From Tunicatimonas sp964551335 (GTDB taxonomy: Bacteria > Bacteroidota > Bacteroidia > Cytophagales > Cyclobacteriaceae), in the NCBI GenBank assembly GCA_964551335.1, contig CAZKCO010000002.1, positions 62,001-126,000 on the forward strand: a stretch of 64,000 nucleotides of DNA, written 5' to 3'. Shown in pieces: positions 8,799-18,200 of the stretch. Every line of letters starts with the position of its first letter. Position 1 is the stretch's first letter. Below the pieces are notes generated by a model. It saw nothing but the letters and a program-made list of their open reading frames with translations, was not told the DNA's origin and ran no database searches. Made by a program: the position numbers and the translations under genes.

Positions 8799-11700
8799 CG
8801 TAACAAGGTTACTGTTCCAGTATTTTCTTTAGCTCCGGGGTCTACAACCACAGTATAGTAGTACGTGCCTACCGGTAAGTCTTTTCCTTCGTAAGTTCCA
8901 TTCCAATCGTTCTGGTAGTTACTTCTCTCCAACACTGTTTGGCCGTAACGATTGTAAACCCTTAGCTGTATTCTCGAGAAAATAATCGAGTTAGGAAATA
9001 TCCACTGATCGTTTACACCGTCGCCATTAGGAGTGAATGCCGAAGGAATCTCCAAGTCTACATCTGAACAATCGAGAACCGTAACGGCGACAGTATCCTG
9101 AATGCTATCTAACCCCTCAGCTCCCCCTATCCAGATAATATAATTGGTTGATTCTACCGGGGAAACACTGATGGCAGTTCCATTTACCGCTGAGTTGATC
9201 CGACAGTCTTCCCGATCACAAGACCAGGAATAAATATATGGTTCTTCTCCAGTTAGCACTTCCACCGTTAGGTCTACTGTTTCACCCGGGCAGATCTCCA
9301 CCGAATCGGATACTGAGATAGACAATCCTGGAACGATAGTGAGTGCGACCAGAGCACTATCTCCCGCCAGTTCGGCTCCGTCAAAGGCATTCCAGCTAAA
9401 GGTATCATCACCTACATAATCCGTATTGGGGCGATATTGCAGTTGGCTGATATTTTCTGCATTAAGAAAGAAACCACCCACCAAAGGGTCTATTTCATCC
9501 GCGGTAATCGTATCGTCAGCAATAGACAGAACTCCCTGGGCAGGTAGCGAAACAATCCGTAAACTGCTGAACTGTTCTTCGTTAGGGAAATTATCAGGAT
9601 CGTTATAGCTGCTCAGGAAGTCATCTAAGGAAAAAATTAATGTGTCGTTCTGCACTACTTTCTTCTGAAACCCGGAGAGCAATGGCCGATTATTTTCAAT
9701 TATTTGTACTGTTCGTGATAGTACATTGCTGGGTGTATCTCCGTTGAAAACTTGTAAGAGTATTCGTCGATTAGGTTGACCCTCGTTGGCACTATAGCGG
9801 AAGCGTAATGAACGGATGATAGTCTGATAAGCTGCTAGCGAATTTTTTCCGGTTACTTCCAAAACACCGTTTTCATCATCCCAACTGGCCGATTGCTCTG
9901 CCGGGATATCTACCAACAGTGTATCTAGTGCGGCATCGTAATCGGCCTCAAAACTCACTGTCAAGCGAGTAAGGCTATCGCTGTCTACATCCGAAACCAG
10001 TACTGTAGAGTGAATAGGGACTGCACCACTTCTCAGCACATAATTCAGAATTTCCGGTTCGGATGTAGCTAAATCAGTGCTGTCATCTACCGGAACCACT
10101 TGAAGCGTGCGGGAAACCATATTACTCACACTGTCATTCTCGTCTATCGCCTGGAATTCAAAAGTAAGGAAAGTAGTCAGCGGGTCTTCGCTGCTATTTT
10201 CATAAGCCACTGAGCGAAGAATGGATTGATACTGTTCCAAACTAGCTTCGCCGGAAAACAACAACTGGTTTTCTGTTCGCTCGGCTGATACGCCGGCGAT
10301 CAGTGTATAAGTCAGTTGGTCTTCTTCGGCTAGTTCTTCAGGAACGGTGATGGTAGCCGACCTTACGATGGTAGCACCGTCAGGATCACTCAGCGTAATT
10401 TCATTGGTAATAACTGTGGGCGGACTGTTCTCCTGATACACCACTGTATCGGCTTCCACATTTGATATTAAGATAGGATCATCAATGGGAACAATGGTAA
10501 TATTCATTTCTCCGCTTCGCTGATCATCGGGTGACCTTACTACCACGTTGAGCTGATCGTTTCCTACAACATTTGTATTAGGCTCATATTGTACTCCACT
10601 GAGTAAATAACGAACTACCGAGCTAATAGCAGAAAAGGCAAGTTCACTGTCGTTTTGCTTCTGTTCTTCCGAGCCACTTTTGTCTTTCTTTTCTCCGCCA
10701 TTTTTTTCCTTTTCATCGTCATCATCATCATCTTCGTCGTCGTCATCATCATCGTCATCGTCATCGTCGTCATCATGAGTACGATTTCCCGAGCTCAATC
10801 CATTCACCAAGGAAAGTAAGGTTGAATTCAGAGAAAGCTGACCGTTTTGTACGGTTAGCTCCACATTCAGGGTTAACGAAGCCGAAGCTTCCACCAAAAT
10901 GGGAGGTAACACAGTAGTTCCATCTTCATCTACCTGAGCTGTAGCCGGTACGGAGAGCGAAAGCACTACCGAAGCCTGCTGTACCGATATGTTCACGTAA
11001 GCCGGGTTGGCGGCAAGGTCATTTCCGTCGGATGCATTCCACTCAAACTGATCAACCCCGAAAAATCCTGGGTCAGGGATATAGGCAAGCTGATTGATGT
11101 CACTTCGGTTAATAATACCCTCTTGGCCTACTACAAAGTTAGCGTCGATAACTTCTCCATCTAGGCTAAGCTCCCCATGCTCAGGTAACGACAGTATCCG
11201 AATATACTCGAACTGAGACTCTTCTCGATCACTAAAAGCTTGGTTAAACTGCTGGCTGAAGTTGAATACCTGATTTTCTTCGGTACTGACCTCAAAGTCA
11301 ACGACGCTAGGAGGTGTCTGGACAGTACCAGTACCCCTTACTATAATGTCGCGCTCAAGACTGCGGCTAGCTGAGTTATTCTCGTCAAACACTTGGATTG
11401 AAACTGTACGCTTTTTCTCTGGGTCGCGTCCTCGGGCAAACACCGTATTTTCAATAAATACATTCCTCAAAGCTTGTTCATATTCCTGCTTAGTTGCTCT
11501 TCCTGTCAGTATCAGTCTCCTAAATCCCTCAAGCGAAGCTGAAATAGGACTAGAAAATGGCTTTTCGTAAGATAATGAATCGCCTTCTTCGTAATCAGCA
11601 TCATTGATTCTGATCTCCGCCCTGACCATAAAGTCATCATCCGGATCGGTAAGTACTATATCATTGGCAATGGCTTGCCGAGATTCTACAATGGTGAAAA

Positions 11701-12229
11701 CGACTATCGGAGCATTCTCGAGGCTTCGAAGCATGGGCGGATCGTTCTCTTGGCGCACATTAATGTTACGTGAGAGCGTATTGCTGGCAGCATCATTTCG
11801 GTCAAAAACAGTCATTGAAACCGTCCTACGTCGAGATACTGGTTGGTTTTCATTAGTGTTTTGGTAAAATACCGATCGAAGCGCAGTTTGCATTTCGGCA
11901 CTACTCTGTGTAGTACCAGCCGGATAGCTAAGCAGATACAACTGTCCGGATTCTTCATCAAAAACCGAGAATATATTCTCTTCCCCGATATATTGTAGGG
12001 TATCTTCATCGGCTACATAACCATCATCAAAAGATACTATTGCGTAACTGATCGGAGTATTGCCATTCACCCTGATATCTTCGGAAAGACGGGCCGGATC
12101 TTGCCCCTCAGTGTACGTAAGGGCATTACCTTCAATATCAGTTAGGTTTTGTGCCTTGGCAGAATGAAATAGCAAGACTACGAAACCGAACAGGCAACAG
12201 AAATACGTTGAAAAAATAGGCTTCTGCAT
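8795..12229 (-). CDS. cadherin-like adhesin with Asp tract and type IX (CHU_C) C-terminal domain
   Basis: A 1144-residue secreted protein with a signal peptide (residues 1-26, ending AKA). It is built from beta-rich cadherin/Ig-like repeats, recognisable by DPDDD/DPDG calcium-type motifs and recurring RSVFYQN, RNVFIEN, RSVAYEN segments about 150 residues apart. Near residues 485-530 it carries an Asp tract (13 Asp, Glu, 6 Asp) followed by a Lys/Glu-rich stretch. The C-terminus (about 1060-1144) is a gliding-motility-associated domain: IPSAFTPNGDGVNDQW through LPVGTYYYTVVV, the type B sorting signal of type IX secretion. Its ATG overlaps the TAA of the 2546-residue gene as TAATG, and its TGA overlaps the next ATG, so it is co-translated with both. 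Ligand unknown. Confidence 0.88.
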   Translation of the reverse strand: MQKPIFSTYFCCLFGFVVLLFHSAKAQNLTDIEGNALTYTEGQDPARLSEDIRVNGNTPISYAIVSFDDGYVADEDTLQYIGEENIFSVFDEESGQLYLLSYPAGTTQSSAEMQTALRSVFYQNTNENQPVSRRRTVSMTVFDRNDAASNTLSRNINVRQENDPPMLRSLENAPIVVFTIVESRQAIANDIVLTDPDDDFMVRAEIRINDADYEEGDSLSYEKPFSSPISASLEGFRRLILTGRATKQEYEQALRNVFIENTVFARGRDPEKKRTVSIQVFDENNSASRSLERDIIVRGTGTVQTPPSVVDFEVSTEENQVFNFSQQFNQAFSDREESQFEYIRILSLPEHGELSLDGEVIDANFVVGQEGIINRSDINQLAYIPDPGFFGVDQFEWNASDGNDLAANPAYVNISVQQASVVLSLSVPATAQVDEDGTTVLPPILVEASASLTLNVELTVQNGQLSLNSTLLSLVNGLSSGNRTHDDDDDDDDDDDDDEDDDDDDEKEKNGGEKKDKSGSEEQKQNDSELAFSAISSVVRYLLSGVQYEPNTNVVGNDQLNVVVRSPDDQRSGEMNITIVPIDDPILISNVEADTVVYQENSPPTVITNEITLSDPDGATIVRSATITVPEELAEEDQLTYTLIAGVSAERTENQLLFSGEASLEQYQSILRSVAYENSSEDPLTTFLTFEFQAIDENDSVSNMVSRTLQVVPVDDSTDLATSEPEILNYVLRSGAVPIHSTVLVSDVDSDSLTRLTVSFEADYDAALDTLLVDIPAEQSASWDDENGVLEVTGKNSLAAYQTIIRSLRFRYSANEGQPNRRILLQVFNGDTPSNVLSRTVQIIENNRPLLSGFQKKVVQNDTLIFSLDDFLSSYNDPDNFPNEEQFSSLRIVSLPAQGVLSIADDTITADEIDPLVGGFFLNAENISQLQYRPNTDYVGDDTFSWNAFDGAELAGDSALVALTIVPGLSISVSDSVEICPGETVDLTVEVLTGEEPYIYSWSCDREDCRINSAVNGTAISVSPVESTNYIIWIGGAEGLDSIQDTVAVTVLDCSDVDLEIPSAFTPNGDGVNDQWIFPNSIIFSRIQLRVYNRYGQTVLERSNYQNDWNGTYEGKDLPVGTYYYTVVVDPGAKENTGTVTLLR

Positions 12230-15200
12230 TACTTTAAAATCGTTACCTGACCTTGGTAGCTTTTTTCACCATTGTTTAAATCTACTCGATAGTAGTACGT
12301 CCCTGCCGGTAGAATTTTACCTTGATAAGATCCATCCCAAGCAGTATTATAGGTTTCAGAGAAAAATATCCGATTTCCGTATCGATCGTACACTTCTACT
12401 ATTTTTTGCTCAAAGGTATTAATATTCTGCAACTCCCAGGTATCGTTGATGTTATCTCCGTTGGGAGTAAATCCTGTAGGGATTACCACATCGCAGGCAC
12501 TGACAATAACAGTTATAGTACTACTGACCTGAATACCGTTAGCGTCTGTAACGATTACTCTATAGCTGCCGCTTTCGGTTGGCGTAGCCGTTACCTGCTC
12601 GGTGTTGCCCACAATCCCACAATCAGGCTGATCGCAGGTCCACTCGTAGGTAAAGGGGGCCGTTCCTTCCTCCACGGCAGCGGTCAGATCAACGGACAAG
12701 CCCTGACAAACTTCTTCCAGATTGCTGGTTAGATTTACCACCAATCGTTTGATGGCAATATCCACAGTGGCATTCTCGGTAGCAAACTCGGCCCCATCGG
12801 TTGCATTCCAGCTAAACTGGTCAGTATCAATGTCGTTAGTTGGCATTACGTAACTTAAAGCTGAAATATCATCGCGGAAGATAAGTAGACCGGAGTCACC
12901 CAGTTGGTCTTCGGTAACTATTTCCTCGCCGATTCGTAGCTGACCGGCCTGAGGTAACGACCGTATGCTGATAGCCTCGAAGCTATCGGTGGTGGGAAAA
13001 TTATCCGGATCAGCATAACCGCCTAGGAAATCGTCAGCGGTAAACTGAAGAATCTGCCCGCTATTGGCTTCTATCGACAGATCGGTGAGTTGTGGCACTT
13101 GGTTGAATACTATCCGGATTCGTTGGTCGATGCGGCTACTGATACCATCTTCGGTGGTCGTTATAATCGTCAGTACCTTCTCGGACTCTTCGGTGCCGGC
13201 GTAGCTATAGAGAACAGATCGAAGTAAACTCTGATAATCAGCCAAGGTGCCCAATCCTGTAATTTCTAGCGTACCGACCTCGTCGTTCCAAACTACGGAC
13301 AGGCCAAAGTTTGACTGAATAAGTAAACTATCAAACTCCGGAACATAAGCTCCCTCCTCAAACTGAAGAATCAGACTGCTAAGTGTTTCGTTATCGGGAT
13401 CAATGATCTCAGCTTGATCAAATAAGGCTAACTCCTCCGTGCCTAGAATATAAAAAGCTTCTTCAGGAACCTGAACAATCTGAGTAGGATCGTCCACTGG
13501 AGTAATGGAGACTACTCTGGTTACCACGTTGCTAGTTCCTTGCTTGGTATCAGTCACCTGAATCTCAATTAACCGTTCGGTTGGGTTGGGGTTATCGTCC
13601 GAACTTACGAACTGTACTGAGCGTATAGCCTCTTGGTAAGCCGACAGGGAGGCTTCACCTTGCAAAAAAAGAGTGTTTTCGCTGAAAGAAGATTCAATAC
13701 CCTGTCCGTTATATAGCAGTTCATCACCTTCACTAGCATTCAGAATGGTGAGGGAGGCTTCGGAAATAGTATCTTCTTCCTCATCGGCTATTTCTAGTGC
13801 TTGGGTGATCGACACTGGATCTCCATTTTCCTCATAGGATACCGGAGTATCTTCTATATTGGAGAGTACAGGCGGATCATTGGTAGGGGTTATTACGATG
13901 GTAATAGATGTTTCGGTAGTAAAAGCACCGGTAGGATTAGAAGGGGCGTCACTGAGTAGCACCTGCAGCTGATCGCCCTCATCCGGGCTCTGGTTGGCTA
14001 AATAAGAAATCCCTTGCATCAGAGCAGCCAGATCAGCAGCATTAGCAGAAGCCTGTAATCGTTTCACTCCCTCCTCGTCTTCATCCAGCACCGAAATACT
14101 TCCGCTGAGGGCGGGGTTAATTGTTAAATACCCGTCACTTACTGTTAAAGTAAGAGTAAGCACATCATCATCCACCTCGGAAAAACTAATGCTGGTTAAT
14201 GCCAGTGGGCTATTCTCCTGTGCGGTTAGTTCGTCAGGAGCTGAAATCTCCGGGGGGTCATTAACCGGAAGTACACTAAGCTGGGCGATCGCCTCGTTTC
14301 CAAAGTTTATCTCATCTGAAACCGTCCAACGGAAACTGTCTTCACCAGTGAAGTTTTCAGCTGGAGTATAGACTAGGTTTGCTACGGTAGCAAAATCGAC
14401 AGGGAACCCGTTGGGTCGGTTTTCCAAAATCAGTTCATTGGTAATAGTTTGTCCGTCTGCGGCAAGAGTCCCCTCATTCGGTGCCGATTGGATATAGATT
14501 TTATTCGGAAAGTCATTATCAGTATCCTCATAATTGGACTCAAACTGATCGGCAGTTAGCGTTAATGATTGATCCTCCGATAATTCCTGGGTAAAGTCAG
14601 TTAAGCTGGGGGGCACATTGGGATTATCTACTAGCACCAGAACACGCTCAGTGTTGCTGTTAAGTGCTCCGTCATTTACCAATACTTCTATTTCTCGGGT
14701 AGAAGAGGTTGGGTTTATCGTTTTGTTATTTTTATAACGTACATTACGCAGTACATTTTGCAGATCGGAAAGCGAGATAGGCCCATTGATCGTCAGTTTG
14801 CCCTGATTATTATTCCACTGATGATCGGCATCGGTAATTAATTCGTCTTCTCCTCTTACATAATCATCGGAAAATATAAGGATTGCATTACTTAAGGTCG
14901 GGTTATCCACATCAGTCACCGTAATGTCCGAAAGTATTTTTACTGGATCGTCACCTTCAGCAAAAAAGATCCGGTCTTCGTTAACCGAGACTTGCGGAGC
15001 ATCATTTACATTGGAAACAGTAATAGTAAAGTCTTTTGTGAGACTTCCGTCTCCTACAGCCCGGATACGCACTTTGTAGGAGGACTTTTCTTCTCGGTCA
15101 AAAACAGCATTGGTGCTTAATCTTTCACCATTGAGACGGAATAAATTATTATCGTTATTTCCGTCTGCAAACTGCAATATTGGGTTAGTCACACTACCTC

Positions 15201-18200
15201 CAACCGTAGATAACCTGCCTACCAGCGTTCCCTTCGGTTCGTTTTCATTTACTGAAGCAGATGTGATGGTAATATCCGTTGGTGGTTCCTCCACATTGGT
15301 AACCTCTATCGTGAATTCTCGGGAAATACTTCCATCACTGGTAGCGGTGACTTCAACTGTTAATGAGGATTTTGATTCAAAATTCAGAGCCGACTTTGTT
15401 TTAAGTTGGTCACCCTCAATTACGAATAGGTTATTATCATTATTGCTGCCGGTTAGAGTAAAAGTAACAGTTCCTTGTCCACCCTCTGAACTAAGATTAC
15501 CCACCGTAGCATCTACTTCATTTTCAGCCACCGTAGTATTATCTAGAGAAATGCTGGTAGGAGTCTCAAGTACATTCAGGATGTTAATAGTGAATTCCTG
15601 TTTAGCGGAACCTACCGGGTAGGAGGCAAGCACACTTATGGTATAGGAGACTTGCTCTTCATAATCAAAAACTATATTAGTTACCAACTCATTGTTGTTG
15701 TTGATCTTGAATAGGCTGTTGTCTTCCTCACCTTCTGGTAGTGAATAGCTCAGGGCGATAGGACTTTCAGTAGTAAAGCGGCCAATCAGAGTTTCTAGTT
15801 CCTCATTTTCTGACACCTCTGAATTAGTCAGGGTGAAAGTCGGTGATGCTGGTGCATCAACTTTGATCTTTACTTGGTCGGTATCGGTAGCACCGCGGTC
15901 ATCGGTAACGGTCAGGGTAATCGTGGTTTGCCCTACCGGAAGATTTACTTCCGGCTTTTGACCAGTCGCCCCGTCACCACCCGGCCAGCTCCAGGAGTAA
16001 CTGGCAATACTACCGTCGCTGTCGGAGGAAGCCGAGCCATCCAAAGTGACAAGTACACTGTTATCTCCATTCTCATCCGTCAGCGTTTGATCCAACCCAG
16101 CATCCGCAGTAGGCGTTTCATTAGGCTGCTCTTCTACCGTGATCTTGACCTGATCGGTATCGCTTTCCCCATCCTCATCGGTCACCGTCAGCGTAAGAGT
16201 AGTCTCCCCAACAGGCAAAACCACTTCCGGGCTTGTACCGGTAGCCCCAGCCCCTCCGGGCCAACTCCAGGCGTAGGTGGCAATACCAAAATCATCACTA
16301 GAGCCTGATCCGTCTAAAGTCACCGTCTCACTGCCATCGCCATCCTCATCGGTCACCGTCTGATCTGCTCCGGCATCAGCGGTAGGTGGTTGGTTAACGG
16401 GTTCGTTCACCGTGATGGTCACCTGATCGGTATCCTCCAGCCCTTCTTCGTCGGTGACGGTCAGCGTAATGATGGTCTGTCCCACCGGTAGCGTCACGGT
16501 AGGCTGTTCGCCAGTAGCACTGCCCCCGTTTGGCCAACTCCACGCATAGCTGCTAACGCCTACATCATCCGAAGAACCCGAGCCGTCCAGGCTTACGGTC
16601 TCACTACCACTCCGATCACTATCTACTACCGTCTGATTATTCCCTGCATCGGCGACTGGAGATTGATTTTCTTCTTCATCTTCAACGGTGATGGTAAATT
16701 CTTTATCCCGGGTACCGTCTCCGTTAGAAGCCTGAACGCGGATAGAATAAGAGCTTTTTCCTTCAAAATCAAAAATTGCGTTAGAACGTAAGGTACTAAC
16801 TTGGCCTTGTTTGGTAATAGTGAATAGATCGTTATTGGCATCACCACTTCCGGTTACCAGCGAGTACGAAATGTTCGTACCAGTTAGTGAGAATTCACCC
16901 ACTTCGGTTCCAGCAGGCTGATTTTCTAAAATACTCTTTGAACTTAGGTCAAAATTGGCAGGGTCTTCTACAACATTTTCTATCGTAATAGTAAAAGTAC
17001 TCTTGGTACAATTGTATTCTACCCCTAATATTCGGTTACAGGCTTCTACTTCTATTTGATACTCGGTAGAAGACTCAAAATCAAATACCCGATTAGTGAG
17101 CAAACGATTCTCATCTAAACGAAAATCATCACTTCCACTAAGTAATTCATAGACAATGCCAATTCCATCCGCATCAAATGAGCCGACCAAAGTACCGGCT
17201 GGCTTGTTTTCTTCAACCGAGTTGTTTGATAATCTGATATTAGACGCTTGGGGAGCTTCAACCCGCACATTAGTGAAGTCGCTGTGTTTAATACCTTCAT
17301 TATCGGTTACCTCAAGCTTTATCTCAGTAATTCCGATAGGTAATTCAATGATTGGATTTTCCCCCTCAGCACTTCCACCATCCCAAGTCCAAAAATAGCT
17401 ATCAATTGTTCCGTCGTCATCTTTAGACGCTGATCCATCCAAGGTAACATTCTCGCTTCCACTACCATCAATGTCCGTTACCGTTTGGTCTGCACCTGCG
17501 TCTGCTAGGGGAGGAGCATCTACGTAGATCATCACGGCATCGCTGGCAGTAGCCCCATCATTGTCTTCTACCACTAAAGCGATTAGATTATCACCTACAG
17601 GCATACTGATAACCGGTTGTTCTCCCTCGGCAAGCAATTCGCCATTATTGCTGTTTTTCCGCCAACTGTAACTAGCAATGGTGCCATCCGGATCAGTAGA
17701 GTCTGACCCATTCAGTTTTACAGACTCTAAACCATCCCGATCGTTATCTACTAAGGTTTGATCGTTCCCGGCCTTAGCAATTGGCTTCTGGTTAACAGCG
17801 GGAGCATTAATCGTGATTTCTACTTCATCGTCATCAACTCCACCCTTGTTGTCAGTTACTGTTAAGGTAACGGTAGTCTGACCGACAGGCAAAGTAACTT
17901 CCGGTTGCTCTCCGGACGTACTTCCTCCATTCCAGGTCCAGGTATAAAGCTCTATGGTTCCATCGTTATCCGATGAGGCGGAACCGTCTAAGGTTACCGC
18001 TTCAGTGCCATTCCCGTCTTCATCGGTTAGTGTTTGGTCTGGGCCAGCATTGGCTGTCGGAGATTGGTTGGGCTTCTCATTGACCGTAATCTCAACGTTA
18101 TCGGTATCACTTTCATTCTGTTCATCAGTGACAGTCAAAGTCAATATGTGTTCGCCTACCTCCAGAGTAACGTTCGGGGTAACCCCGGTAGCCAGTTGGG

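Noticed and set aside
15110..16308. Long plus-strand open frames opposite the giant adhesin gene
   Set aside because: Shadow frames arising from repetitive codons of the PKD and cadherin repeats on the minus strand.
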